From: Massilia sp. Bi118
GTDB taxonomy: Bacteria > Pseudomonadota > Gammaproteobacteria > Burkholderiales > Burkholderiaceae_D
Reading direction: 5' to 3'
Length of the DNA: 64,000 bases
NCBI RefSeq assembly: GCF_918697865.1
Contig: NZ_CAKKMV010000006.1
Coordinates: 124,001-188,000 of the forward strand
Position numbers and translations under genes: made by a program. Positions 18,079 through 27,264 of the stretch are shown one piece after another. The number at the start of each line of letters is the position of its first letter. Within the stretch, counting starts at the first letter, position 1. The notes beneath the pieces were generated by a model. The model was not told where the DNA came from, searched no databases, and worked only from the letters and a program-made list of their open reading frames with translations.

Positions 18079-19371
18079 ATGACCAAACGCGCACTACTGA
18101 TCGCCTTTCACTTTCCGCCCCAGGCGGCAAGCAGCGGCATCCAGCGCACGTTAAGCTTCGCAAAACACCTGGGAAAGTATGGCTGGGAGCCGATGGTGCT
18201 GTCGGCCCACCCGCGCGCCTACAGCGTGCAAAACCCGTCGCAGCTGACCAGCGTGCCGCCGGACCTGGTGGTGCGCCGCGTGTTCGCGCTCGACGCCAAG
18301 CACCACCTGGGCATCAAGGGCCGCTATCCGGGCTGGCTGGCGCTGCCGGACCGCTGGATCAGCTGGTGGCTGGGCGCGGTGCCGGCCGGCCTGTCGCTGA
18401 TCCGGCGCTACCGTCCGGAGGTGATCTGGTCGACCTTCCCGCTCGCCACCGCGCACCTGATCGGCCTGAGCCTGCAGCGCCTGACCGGCCTGCCGTGGGT
18501 GGCCGATTTCCGCGACCCGATGATCCAGCCGGCCTATCCGACCCCGCGCCTGCAGCGCGCCATGTACGCCTGGATCGAGAAACGCACCATCGAACGCTGC
18601 ACTCTCGCCGTGTTCACCACGCACAGCGCCCTGAATTCCTACCGCGAGCGCTTCCCGCACCTGCCGGCATCGAAGTTCACGGTCATCGAGAACGGCTATG
18701 ACGAGGACGGCTTCGACCCGTCCGCCGCCGCTACCGCCCGGCCGGGCGCCGCGGGCCGCATCACCCTGGTCCACAGCGGCGTGCTGTACCAGGCAGGACG
18801 CGATCCGTCGGCCTTCCTGGCCGCCGTTGCGCGCCTGAAGGCCGAGGGCCGCGCCAGCGCCGCCACCCTGCGCGTGATCCTGCGCGCCCCGGGCGACGTC
18901 AAGGAGATCGCCGAGCTGGCGCAGCGCCACGGCGTCGACGACATCGTCGAATCGGCGCCGCCGGTGCCCTATCGCGACGCGCTGCGCGAGATGCTCGGCG
19001 CCGACGGCTTGCTGGTGTTCCAGGGCACCCCCTTCAACACCCAGATCCCGGCCAAGATCTACGAGTACTTCCGTGCCCGCAAGCCGGTCATGGGCCTGGT
19101 CGACCCGGCCGGCGAGACCGCGCGCGTGCTGCGCACCGCCGGCTTCCTCAGCCTGGCCGACATGGACAACGCCGATGCCATCGCGCCGGTGCTGTCCGGC
19201 TTCATCGACGACATCGCGGCCGGCCGCGCCTACATCGCCAGCGACGAACTGGTCGCCGGCTCCTCGCGCGTGCACCGCGCCGGCCAGCTGGCCACCGTGC
19301 TGAACGACGCCGCATCCGGCAGCATTCCGGCCGCGGCCGACGCCCCCAAACAGGAATTACCACTGGCATGA
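18079..19371 (+). CDS. Glycosyltransferase (GT-B fold, GT4-like)
   Basis: A 430-residue protein. The N-terminus, LLIAFHFPPQAASSGIQRT, is the form often seen in glycosyltransferases that start IAFHFPP. The middle has WSTFPLATAHLIG and WVADFRDPM, and the donor domain has KIYEYFRARKPVMGLVDP. Divergence from the two glycosyltransferases upstream argues for a different donor or acceptor. Its stop overlaps the ATG of the flippase by 4 bp (19368-19371). The donor sugar is unknown. Confidence 0.8.
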   Translation: MTKRALLIAFHFPPQAASSGIQRTLSFAKHLGKYGWEPMVLSAHPRAYSVQNPSQLTSVPPDLVVRRVFALDAKHHLGIKGRYPGWLALPDRWISWWLGAVPAGLSLIRRYRPEVIWSTFPLATAHLIGLSLQRLTGLPWVADFRDPMIQPAYPTPRLQRAMYAWIEKRTIERCTLAVFTTHSALNSYRERFPHLPASKFTVIENGYDEDGFDPSAAATARPGAAGRITLVHSGVLYQAGRDPSAFLAAVARLKAEGRASAATLRVILRAPGDVKEIAELAQRHGVDDIVESAPPVPYRDALREMLGADGLLVFQGTPFNTQIPAKIYEYFRARKPVMGLVDPAGETARVLRTAGFLSLADMDNADAIAPVLSGFIDDIAAGRAYIASDELVAGSSRVHRAGQLATVLNDAASGSIPAAADAPKQELPLA

Positions 19372-20885
19372 GTACCGACCTTCGTTCCAAGACCGTCAAG
19401 GCGGTCGGCCACCTCGGACTGGGCGGCGCCCTCGGCAAGGTGATTTCGCTGGGCGCGACCCTGGTCATGGCGCGCCTGCTGACGCCCGCCGACTACGGCC
19501 TGATGGCGATGGCGATGGTGCTGGTCGGCTTCGTCAGCTTCTTCAACGAGATCGGCATCGGCGCCGCGATCGTCCAGAAGACCGAATTGAAGGAAGAAGA
19601 GGTCAACGGCTGCTTCGTCTTCTCGATCCTCACCAGCCTGGTGCTGTTCACTCTCACGGCCCTGGGCAGCGGCCTCGCCGCCAGCTTCTTCGGCAATCCG
19701 CGCCTGCAGCCGATGATCGCGGTGCTGGCCAGCGCCTTCGTGTTCGGCGCGATCGGCACCGTGCCGCTGGGCCTCCTGCGCAAGGAAATGAACTTCAAGG
19801 CGGTGGCCGGCGTGAACGTGGTCAGCGTCTTCATCCAGAGCCTGCTGTCGCTGGCGCTGGCCTTTGCCGGCATGGGCGCCTGGGCGCTGGTATGGAGCTT
19901 CATCGCTTCCAGCGTGATCCAGTCGCTGGGCGCCTTCTGGCTGGCCGGCTGGCGTCCGAGCCGCAATTTCAGCCTGCGCGCCGCCCTCGGCCTGGTCAAC
20001 TACGGCCTGCAGGTGACCGCCAGCCGCGTGTTCTGGTACCTGTACAGCAATGCCGACAAGGTCATCATCGGCAAGGTGCTGGGCGACCGTTCGCTCGGCA
20101 TCTACGACATGGCCTTCTCGCTGGCCACGCTGCCCACCAGCCAGGTGACCACGCTGGCCACCAACGTCGCCTCGCCGCTGTTCTCGAAGCTGCAGAACGA
20201 CATGGCGCAGCTGCGCGCCTTCATCCTGCATTTCACGCGCGGGGTGGCGTATGTGACCTATCCGGCCCTGATCGGCATGCTGGTGTGCTCGCGCGAACTG
20301 GTCGCGGTGCTGCTCGGCGATAAATGGATCGCCATGCTGGTGCCCTTCGGCGCGCTGTGCGTGATGGGCCTGATCAAGTCGGTCGATCCGCTGCTGTCCC
20401 AGGTCCTGATCGCCACCGGCAACGCCAAGCGCCTGTCCGGCTATACGCTGATGTGCGGCGTCGCGATGAGCCTGGCGGTGGTCGGCGGCGCCCTGTTCGA
20501 CGGCCTGCGCGGCGTCTCGCTGGTGTGGATGGTGGTCTACCCGCTGCTGTCGGTGCGCCTGCTCTACCTGGTGCGCCGCAGTACCGGCCTGCAGATGAGC
20601 GACTACTACCGCACCCTGCTGCCGGTGCTGGTGGCGGCGGCCGCGATGGCGGCGGCGGTGCTGGCGGTGCGCGAGGCGATGCTGCTGGCCGGCGTGCCGG
20701 CCTTCGCGATGCTGGGGATCGAAATCCTCACCGGCGCCGTCGCCTACGTGCTGTGGATCGTCCAGTTCGACAAGCGCGGGCTGACCGAAATCCGCCAGGT
20801 CATGCTCGACCTGGGCATCTCCGAACAGCGCCTCGCGCACTGGCCGTTCAACCGTGCACTGACCGTGCAAGCAAGCCAACCATGA
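19368..20885 (+). CDS. Lipopolysaccharide/EPS flippase (Wzx-type, MOP superfamily)
   Basis: A 505-residue polytopic protein with about 12-14 transmembrane segments, the size of Wzx/PST transporters. The N-terminus GGALGKVISLGATLVMARLLTPADYGLMAMA is typical of the polysaccharide synthase/flippase family (only part is quoted as a recognisable block: LLTPADYGLMA). It should flip undecaprenyl-linked repeat units across the inner membrane. It sits between a glycosyltransferase and an ATP-grasp gene, with 4-bp overlaps on both sides. Confidence 0.88.
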   Translation: MSTDLRSKTVKAVGHLGLGGALGKVISLGATLVMARLLTPADYGLMAMAMVLVGFVSFFNEIGIGAAIVQKTELKEEEVNGCFVFSILTSLVLFTLTALGSGLAASFFGNPRLQPMIAVLASAFVFGAIGTVPLGLLRKEMNFKAVAGVNVVSVFIQSLLSLALAFAGMGAWALVWSFIASSVIQSLGAFWLAGWRPSRNFSLRAALGLVNYGLQVTASRVFWYLYSNADKVIIGKVLGDRSLGIYDMAFSLATLPTSQVTTLATNVASPLFSKLQNDMAQLRAFILHFTRGVAYVTYPALIGMLVCSRELVAVLLGDKWIAMLVPFGALCVMGLIKSVDPLLSQVLIATGNAKRLSGYTLMCGVAMSLAVVGGALFDGLRGVSLVWMVVYPLLSVRLLYLVRRSTGLQMSDYYRTLLPVLVAAAAMAAAVLAVREAMLLAGVPAFAMLGIEILTGAVAYVLWIVQFDKRGLTEIRQVMLDLGISEQRLAHWPFNRALTVQASQP

Positions 20886-22042
20886 CTACTGAAAACAACA
20901 AGTTACTCCCGGCTGTCGTCGTCGGCGGCGGCCTGAATGCGCTCGGTATCGTGCGCGCATTGGGCAGCGCCGGCATTCCCGTGATCGTGGCCGACACCGA
21001 CCCGCGCTCGCCGGCGATGCGCTCGCGCTACGGCAGCAAGCTGCGCTGCGCCGCCCTCGAAGGCGAAGACTTCGTCAAGGCCATGCTGGACCTCGGCGCA
21101 AAATACGAGCGCAAGCTGATGCTGTTCGTGACCGAGGAAAAGACGGTCACCGAGATTTCGAAGTCGCGTGCGCGCCTTGCCGCGCGCTTCCACCTGCGCC
21201 TGCCCGAGCACGAGCGCCTGATGGCGCTGATGCACAAGCAGGGCTTCCAGGACCTGGCCGAAGCGGTCGGCGCGCCGGTGCCGCGCACCGTGCGCCTGGA
21301 ATCGAAGGCCGACCTGCCGCGCATCGAGGCGCTGACCTTCCCCTGCGTGTTCAAGCCGGCCGCCAAGAGCTACGAGTACGGCGCGCGTTTCAAGAAGGCC
21401 TATAAGGTCCAGTCGCCGGCCGAGGTGGCCGAGCTGTACGAACAGATCTTCCCGGTGCTGGCCGACATGGTGGTGCAGGAATGGATCGAAGGCGCCGACA
21501 ACGAAGTCTATTTCTGCCTGCAGTACGTGGGCGAAGGCGGTGAAGTCGTCAGCTCCTTCAGCGGCCGCAAGATCCGCGCCTGGCCGCCGCGCATCGGCGG
21601 CACCGCCAGCTGCACCGCGGCCTGGGAAGTATCGGATGAACTCGACCAAATGACCGCCCGGTTCTTCGCCCAGGTCGGCTTCACGGGCATGGGCAGCATG
21701 GAATACAAGCGCGACGAGCGCGACGGCCGTTTCTACATGGTCGAGCCGACCGTGGCGCGCACCGACTTCCAGGAAGAAGTCGCGAGCCTGAACGGCGTCA
21801 ACATCCCGGAAGCGGCCTACCGCTACGAATCGGGGCTGCCGCAGGTGGCGCCGAAGAAGGTGCCGGTGCCGCGCATCTGGCGCGAGCCACTGATCGACCG
21901 CTGGTCGCTGGAAGAAGGCGGCGGCGGCGTCGACCAGCGCTCGGCCGGCCACAAGGTGTGCGACGCCTACTGGCGCTGGAACGATCCGCGCCCCTGGCTC
22001 GACCTGATGCTGGGCCGCATCGGCGCCAAGCTGGGCCGCTGA
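20882..22042 (+). CDS. ATP-grasp domain protein
   Basis: A 386-residue soluble protein that begins like a Rossmann-type pre-ATP-grasp domain (AVVVGGGLNALGIVRALG) and continues into an ATP-grasp fold (VFKPAAKS, VVQEWIEGADNEVYF, FYMVEPTVART). ATP-grasp enzymes ligate a carboxylate to an amine or thiol through an acyl phosphate. The substrates are not identifiable here. Neighbours suggest building or attaching an amino-acid-like or amide substituent on a sugar (inference). The ATG at 20882 overlaps the flippase stop. The frame is open upstream but overlaps the flippase. Confidence 0.8.
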   Translation: MTTENNKLLPAVVVGGGLNALGIVRALGSAGIPVIVADTDPRSPAMRSRYGSKLRCAALEGEDFVKAMLDLGAKYERKLMLFVTEEKTVTEISKSRARLAARFHLRLPEHERLMALMHKQGFQDLAEAVGAPVPRTVRLESKADLPRIEALTFPCVFKPAAKSYEYGARFKKAYKVQSPAEVAELYEQIFPVLADMVVQEWIEGADNEVYFCLQYVGEGGEVVSSFSGRKIRAWPPRIGGTASCTAAWEVSDELDQMTARFFAQVGFTGMGSMEYKRDERDGRFYMVEPTVARTDFQEEVASLNGVNIPEAAYRYESGLPQVAPKKVPVPRIWREPLIDRWSLEEGGGGVDQRSAGHKVCDAYWRWNDPRPWLDLMLGRIGAKLGR

Positions 22043-22058
22043 AGACGGAGCACGACGC

Positions 22059-23291
22059 TTGAAACGCCAACGCATCCGCTACGCCGACTGGTCGGCCGCC
22101 GAATACGGCGCCGCACTGCGCTGCCTGCTGGGCGGCCGGGTGGCGCGCGGGCCGGCGCCCGAGCGCCTGGCGGCGCGCCTGGCCGCGCAGTATGCGCCGT
22201 CCACCGTGTACCCGCTCAACTTCGCGCATACCGGGCTGGCCATCGCGCTCGACCTGTTCCGCAAGCGCCGCCCGGCGCGCGATGAAGTCGTGGTGCCGGA
22301 CTATATCTGCCCGAGCGTGGTGCAGACGGTCGAAGCGGCCGGCCTGCGCGCGGTGCCGGCCGCCATCGGCCCCGACCTGAACCTGAGCGTGGACGGCGTG
22401 CGCGCCGTGCTCGGCGAACGCACCTTGGCCGTGGTGGCGCCGCACATGTTCGGCAGCCCGGCGCCGATCGCGGCCATCGAAACCCTGTGCCGCGCTGCCG
22501 GGGTGTTCCTGGTCGACGATGCCGCCCAAGTGGTGGGCGAAGCGGCCGGCGGCCGCCTGCTCGGCACCTTCGGCGACGTCGGCCTGATCAGCTTTGCGCA
22601 ATCGAAGGCGGTGGTCACCGGCGTCGCCGGCTCCGGCGGTGTGCTGCTGGTGAACGACCCCGAACTGGACGATGAGGCACGCGCCGCCTGGGAACAGCTG
22701 CCGGCGCCGCGCGGACGCCTGCGCGCGCTGCTGGACTTCCTCTGGAATTACCAGTGGCAGGGCTGGACCGGCAACAGCGGCTACTACTTCCGCCGCATCG
22801 GCGAACGCCTGGGCTGGCAGCGCGTGGCGCCGCAGCCGGCCCGCATCGCCAACCTGGATGCGGCCATCGCGCTGGCCCAGCTGGCGCGCCTGCCGCGCCT
22901 GCGCAGCGGCCGCATCGCCTGCGCCGAGGCCTACCACGCCGCCCTGCCCGCAGGGTACGGCATCGGCTTCCCGCAATACGCGCCGGGGCGCTACCTGTCG
23001 CGCGTGATGCTGTCGCTGCCGCCCGCAACCGACCTCGATGCGCTGCGCGAGCGCCTGGCGCGCGCCGGCGTCGAGACCCGCCTGGGTTACCAGACCCGGG
23101 TCTGCGCCGAGCGCCCGGACGACGCAGCGACGGCCGCCGCGCGGCGCCTGCTCGGCCTGCCGTTCAGCGCCGGACTGGACGAGCGCGCGATACGAGATAT
23201 TTGCAATTTATTAATAAACACACTAAAGTCGGTGCCGACTGTTCCTTCCTTACCCATTCAAGACAATGAAACATCTCACTCAGCTCTTTAA
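22059..23291 (+). CDS. DegT/DnrJ/EryC1/StrS-family aminotransferase
   Basis: A 410-residue PLP enzyme of the sugar aminotransferase superfamily. Seen are the substrate/PLP region VVVPDYICPS, the VDDAAQVVGE block (the Asp pairs with the PLP ring) and the Schiff-base lysine K183 in SFAQSKAVV. The family normally transaminates nucleotide keto-sugars. The TTG start at 22059 is supported by GGAG at 22047-22050. It has low codon-level similarity to, and a different active-site context from, the second DegT protein at 27265. Its 3' end overlaps the next gene by 26 bp. Confidence 0.8.
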   Translation: MKRQRIRYADWSAAEYGAALRCLLGGRVARGPAPERLAARLAAQYAPSTVYPLNFAHTGLAIALDLFRKRRPARDEVVVPDYICPSVVQTVEAAGLRAVPAAIGPDLNLSVDGVRAVLGERTLAVVAPHMFGSPAPIAAIETLCRAAGVFLVDDAAQVVGEAAGGRLLGTFGDVGLISFAQSKAVVTGVAGSGGVLLVNDPELDDEARAAWEQLPAPRGRLRALLDFLWNYQWQGWTGNSGYYFRRIGERLGWQRVAPQPARIANLDAAIALAQLARLPRLRSGRIACAEAYHAALPAGYGIGFPQYAPGRYLSRVMLSLPPATDLDALRERLARAGVETRLGYQTRVCAERPDDAATAAARRLLGLPFSAGLDERAIRDICNLLINTLKSVPTVPSLPIQDNETSHSAL

Positions 23292-24414
23292 GGACAAACT
23301 GGGTGCCAGCACCGCGCCGGCCCAGTCCATCGAAACCCACCTGAAGGCGGCAGCGGACTGGCTGCTGGTCGCGCAAAAAGCCACGCCCGACGACGGCGTC
23401 GCCCACAGCTACGATATCCGCTCGCGCAGCTGGAACGCCTCCTACCCGGAAACCACCGGCTACGCGATCCCCACCCTGTACGACTACGCGAACTACTACA
23501 ACGCACCCGAATACGCCGAGGCCGCGCGCCGCATGACCGAATGGGAATGCGACATCCAGCTCGACGACGGCGGCGTGCGCGCCGGCACCATGTCGGCCGA
23601 GATCGTTGCGCCGACCATTTTCAACACGGGACAGGCGCTGTTCGGCTGGGCCAAGGCCTATCTGGAAACCCGCGACGAGCGTTTCAAGACCTCGCTGATC
23701 CGCGCGTCGGACTGGCTGGTGGCGGCGCAGGACGAAGACGGCTGCTGGCGCCGTTTCCCGTCGCCGTTCACGACCTCGAAGCTGAACAGCTACAACACCC
23801 GTTCGGCCTTCGGCCTGATCCGCGCCTTCGAAGCGCTGGACGATTCGCGCTACCTGGAAGCGGCCGTCAAGAACGTCGAATGGGCGCTGAGCCGCGCCAA
23901 GCCGAACGGCTGGCTGCCGGACAACTGCCTGACCAAGCATGAAGTGGAAAAGGCGCTGACCCACACGATCGCCTACTCGATCCGGGGCATCCTCGAAGTC
24001 GGCGCCTGCGCCGGCCGCCAGGAATGGATCGAGATCGCCCTGCGCATGGCCAAGCAGGTCGCCAGGCAGCAGCGCGACGACGGCGCCCTGAACGGCTACT
24101 ACGATCCGGACTGGAACACGGTCTGCACCTGGAGCTGCGTGACCGGCAACTCGCAGATGGCGATCAACTGGCTGCGCCTGGCCCAGCTGACCGGCGAACA
24201 ATGGTGCAAAGATGCGGCTGTCCGCGCCAACCGCTTCAACATGAGCATCCAGGACCTGCAGACGGGCGACCTGAACGTGCGCGGCGCGCTGAAGGGCTCG
24301 CACCCGGTCAACGGCGACTACATGACTTACCGCTACCCGAACTGGGCCACCAAGTTCTTCATGGACGGCCTGATGCTGGAGCAGCAGTTCGACAAGGCGC
24401 GCAATATCGGCTGA
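23266..24414 (+). CDS. Alpha/alpha-toroid (six-hairpin glycosidase-like) protein, function unknown
   Basis: A 382-residue soluble protein without a signal peptide. The pattern of repeated helical blocks, with motifs such as ETTGYAIPTL, FNTGQALFGWAKAYL, HTIAYSIRGILEVG and TGNSQMAINWLRLAQLTG, is that of six-hairpin/(alpha/alpha)6 toroid enzymes such as GH88/GH105, epimerases of the AGE type and heparinase-like proteins. No specific activity can be assigned. Cytoplasmic location and position after the ATP-grasp and DegT genes suggest a role in preparing a sugar rather than degrading polymer, which is inference. Its stop abuts the stop of the convergent decarboxylase gene with no intervening base. 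Confidence 0.7.
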   Translation: MKHLTQLFKDKLGASTAPAQSIETHLKAAADWLLVAQKATPDDGVAHSYDIRSRSWNASYPETTGYAIPTLYDYANYYNAPEYAEAARRMTEWECDIQLDDGGVRAGTMSAEIVAPTIFNTGQALFGWAKAYLETRDERFKTSLIRASDWLVAAQDEDGCWRRFPSPFTTSKLNSYNTRSAFGLIRAFEALDDSRYLEAAVKNVEWALSRAKPNGWLPDNCLTKHEVEKALTHTIAYSIRGILEVGACAGRQEWIEIALRMAKQVARQQRDDGALNGYYDPDWNTVCTWSCVTGNSQMAINWLRLAQLTGEQWCKDAAVRANRFNMSIQDLQTGDLNVRGALKGSHPVNGDYMTYRYPNWATKFFMDGLMLEQQFDKARNIG

Positions 24415-25644
24415 TTAAACTAGCACTTCGACGACGTCCGGATGGCTGAGGAAAGCCGCCGGACTGGCGCTTTTTCCATAGGCGCCGGACTGGAACACCA
24501 CCACCAGGTCCCCCACCTCCGCACGCGGCAGTTCCATGCGCTCGGCCAGCAGGTCGAGCGGCGTGCACAGCGGGCCGACCACTGACACCGGCTCCACGCT
24601 CTCGTTCATCCGGTTGCCGATCGCGACCGGATAATTCTTGCGGATCACCTGACCGAAATTGCCCGACGCCGCCAGGTGGTGGTGCAGGCCGCCGTCGGTG
24701 ACCAGGAACACCTGGCCGCGCGAGACCTTGCGGTCGACCACGCGCGCCACATACACTCCCGCTTCGCCCACCAGGTAACGCCCCAGTTCGATCGCCACCT
24801 GCACGCCGGGCAGCGCCGCCTGCACGCGCGGCAGGGCTTCCTGCAGGCGCGCGCCGATCGGTGCGATGTCGAGCGCAGCCTCGCCCGGAAAATACGGGAT
24901 GCCGAACCCGCCGCCGATATTCAGGGTGCGCAGCGGCGCGCGCGCCGCGCCGGCCAGCCGGAGCGCCAGTTCGATGGTCTGCGCCTGGGCCTCGACGATC
25001 GCTTCCGCTTTGAGGCTCTGCGAGCCGCTGAAGATGTGCAGGCCGTCCACCGTCAGGCCGAGCTGCGCGGCCAGCGCCAGCATGTGCGGCGCCTCTTCGG
25101 CATCGATGCCGAACTGCTTGGCGCCGCCGCCCATCCGCATGCCGGAACCCTTCAGTTCGAAATCCGGATTGATGCGCAGCGCCAGCAGCGGCGCGATGCC
25201 GAGCTGTTCGCCGATACGCGCCAGCGCGCGGATCTCGCGTTCGGATTCGGCGTGCACGCAGGCCCCGGCCGCGACTGCGCAGGCCAGTTCCGCATCCGAC
25301 TTGCCGGGACCGGCAAAGCTGATGCGTTCGGGCGCCATGCCGGTGTCCAGCGCGACCTTCAGTTCGCCGCCAGATGCCACGTCCAGGCCGTCCACCAGGC
25401 CGGCCAGGTGCTGCACCAGCGCCGGCATCGGATTGGCCTTGATAGAATAATGCAGTTCGAGATCCGCCGGCAGGTGCGCGCGCAGGTGCGCCACACGTTC
25501 GCTCACCAGGCGGCGGTCGTAGGCATAGAAGGGGGTGCTGCCGACACGCTGCGCGAGCCGGGTCAGAGGAATGCCGCCGACCTGCAGGCAGCCGCCGGCG
25601 ACGGGATACAGGGTTTGCGCCGCGTGGACGGGCTTGGTGCTCAT
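24415..25644 (-). CDS. PLP-dependent decarboxylase, exosortase A-associated (fold type III)
   Basis: A 409-residue alanine-racemase-fold decarboxylase of the ornithine/DAP decarboxylase superfamily (TIGR03099 type in XrtA loci). The PLP lysine is K69 in HYSIKANP. The glycine loop NIGGGFGIPYF and the C-terminal GDLVVVFQSGAYG block are recognisable. The substrate is probably a D- or L-amino acid, possibly attached to the carrier protein encoded nearby (inference). The ATG at 25644 overlaps the ligase stop (ATGA on the minus strand), so the two are coupled. It ends directly against the convergent gene at 24414. Confidence 0.87.
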   Translation of the reverse strand: MSTKPVHAAQTLYPVAGGCLQVGGIPLTRLAQRVGSTPFYAYDRRLVSERVAHLRAHLPADLELHYSIKANPMPALVQHLAGLVDGLDVASGGELKVALDTGMAPERISFAGPGKSDAELACAVAAGACVHAESEREIRALARIGEQLGIAPLLALRINPDFELKGSGMRMGGGAKQFGIDAEEAPHMLALAAQLGLTVDGLHIFSGSQSLKAEAIVEAQAQTIELALRLAGAARAPLRTLNIGGGFGIPYFPGEAALDIAPIGARLQEALPRVQAALPGVQVAIELGRYLVGEAGVYVARVVDRKVSRGQVFLVTDGGLHHHLAASGNFGQVIRKNYPVAIGNRMNESVEPVSVVGPLCTPLDLLAERMELPRAEVGDLVVVFQSGAYGKSASPAAFLSHPDVVEVLV

Positions 25645-27230
25645 GGTGCTTTACCTTCAAACAAAGTCAGGTAGGACTGCTGCAGCAGCTTGCGGTCGAA
25701 CTTGCCGTTCGGGTTGCGCGGGAAGGCTTCGGCACGCAGCTCGACGTGGGCCGGGACCATGTAGGCCGGCATGCGACGCTGGCATTCCTTCAGCAGCGCG
25801 GCCGGCGTGAGGCCGGGCTCGCGCGGCAGCGCCAGCAGCACCACTGCCTGCCCCAGCGACGGATGCGGCACGCCGAAGGCCGCGGCCTCAAGCACCAGTC
25901 CGGTCGCATGGACGGCTTCCTCGACCTCGGTCGGACTGATGCGGTAGCCGGACACCTTGATCATGTCGTCGCTGCGGCCGACAAAGTACAGGAAGCCTTC
26001 GCTGTCCATGCGCACCGTGTCGCCCGACCACACCGCCATCTCGACGATGGGCAACGCAGGATTGCGTCCCGGCGCCGGGCGGAAGCGCTCGGCGGTCTTG
26101 ACCGGGTCGTTCCAGTAGCCGAGCGAGACCAGCGCGCCGCGATGCACCAGTTCGCCCGGCTCGTCCGGCGCGCAGGGCGTGCCGTCGGGACGCACCACCA
26201 TCACCTCGGCGTTCGGGATCGCCTTGCCCATCGAATCAGGGCGGCGTTCTAGTTCCGCGGGCGGCAGGTAGGTCGAGCGGAAGGCTTCGGTCAGGCCGTA
26301 CATCAGGAACAGTTCGGCGCCGGGCAGCGCCGCGCGCAGCGCACGCACCGTCTCGACCGGCATGGCGCCGCCGGAATTGGTCAGATAGCGCAGTGTGCAG
26401 CCGGCCGGCCAGGCCAGCGCCGCCAGCTGTATCCACAGCGGCGGCACCGCCGCCAGGCCGGTGATGCGCTCCTCCACCACGGCGTGCAGGATGTCGCGCG
26501 CGAACAGGTGGTTGATCAGCACCGCGGTGGCGCCGGCCAGGAACGCCGTCGTCAGTTGCGACAGGCCGTAATCGAAGCTGAGCGGCAGCACCGCCAGTAC
26601 CCGGTCGGCCGGCCCCAGGGCCAGATAACTGGCCACGCTGTGCGCACCCGCCACCATGTTCCGGTGCGACAGCACCACGCCTTTCGGGCGCCCGGTGCTG
26701 CCCGAGGTGTACAGGATGGCCGCCATGTCGGCGTCGATCGCGCGCCGCGCGCGCAGCAGGGCGTCGTCCGGTTCGGCCTGGGCCGCATCCCAGCCGCTCA
26801 GGCGCACGCCGTCCGGCGCCGCCGCTGTATTCGGCGCGCCGGTGACCAGCACGCTGCGCAGGTCCGGGCAGCCGGCCAGCACCGGCGCCAGCTGGGCCAG
26901 GCGCTCGTTCGAGGTGACCAGCACACGCACATTGCAGTCGGCCAGGATGTAGGCCACCTGCTCCGGCTTGAGCAGCGGATTGACCGGCACGAACACGGCG
27001 CCGGCCAGGGCCGCGCCAAACATCGCGGCCACGTTCTCGATCCGCTTTTCCAGGTACACCGCCACCCGCTCGCCGCGCTCGATGCCGGCGCCGAGCAGAG
27101 CGCCGGCGGCGCCGCGCACGGCGGCGGCCAGCGCCGCGTAGTCGAGCCGGGCCGCACCATGCACCAGCGCCTCGGCGTCCGGCGTGCGGCGGGCGGCGTC
27201 GAAGATGAAATCGTGGATCAGATCAGGCAT
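25641..27230 (-). CDS. Acyl-CoA ligase (AMP-forming), exosortase A-associated
   Basis: A 529-residue ANL-superfamily adenylating enzyme (TIGR03098 type). Seen are the P-loop TSGSTGRPKG (175-184), the acyl-adenylate region LMYGLTEAFRSTYLP, the hinge block GRSDDMIKVSGYRISPTEVE and the catalytic C-terminal lysine in NPNGKFDRK (about 510). It should activate a carboxylic or amino acid and load it on CoA or on the carrier protein encoded at 29491-29736. The start MPDLIHDF at 27230 is preferred; MAAMPDL at 27239 is possible. The frame stays open to 27413 but overlaps the divergent gene. Confidence 0.88.
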   Translation of the reverse strand: MPDLIHDFIFDAARRTPDAEALVHGAARLDYAALAAAVRGAAGALLGAGIERGERVAVYLEKRIENVAAMFGAALAGAVFVPVNPLLKPEQVAYILADCNVRVLVTSNERLAQLAPVLAGCPDLRSVLVTGAPNTAAAPDGVRLSGWDAAQAEPDDALLRARRAIDADMAAILYTSGSTGRPKGVVLSHRNMVAGAHSVASYLALGPADRVLAVLPLSFDYGLSQLTTAFLAGATAVLINHLFARDILHAVVEERITGLAAVPPLWIQLAALAWPAGCTLRYLTNSGGAMPVETVRALRAALPGAELFLMYGLTEAFRSTYLPPAELERRPDSMGKAIPNAEVMVVRPDGTPCAPDEPGELVHRGALVSLGYWNDPVKTAERFRPAPGRNPALPIVEMAVWSGDTVRMDSEGFLYFVGRSDDMIKVSGYRISPTEVEEAVHATGLVLEAAAFGVPHPSLGQAVVLLALPREPGLTPAALLKECQRRMPAYMVPAHVELRAEAFPRNPNGKFDRKLLQQSYLTLFEGKAP

Positions 27231-27264
27231 GGCCGCCATCTTAACATCGCGGCTATACTTGGCC
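27231..27264. promoter_or_regulatory. Compact divergent promoter region of the acyl-ligase/aminotransferase operons
   Basis: Only 34 bp separate the two start codons. On the plus strand TATACT (27254-27259) is a good -10 but lies five bases before the ATG at 27265. Either the mRNA is nearly leaderless or transcription starts elsewhere. On the minus strand the same bases read AAGTATAGCC, a weaker -10-like element upstream of the ligase. I see no clear Shine-Dalgarno sequence for the plus-strand gene. Confidence 0.4.

Noticed and set aside
24415..25660. A second minus-strand frame over the decarboxylase gene
   Set aside because: It is Arg/Gly/Ala-rich and out of frame with the conserved PLP enzyme, whose lysine and glycine-loop motifs identify the real frame.
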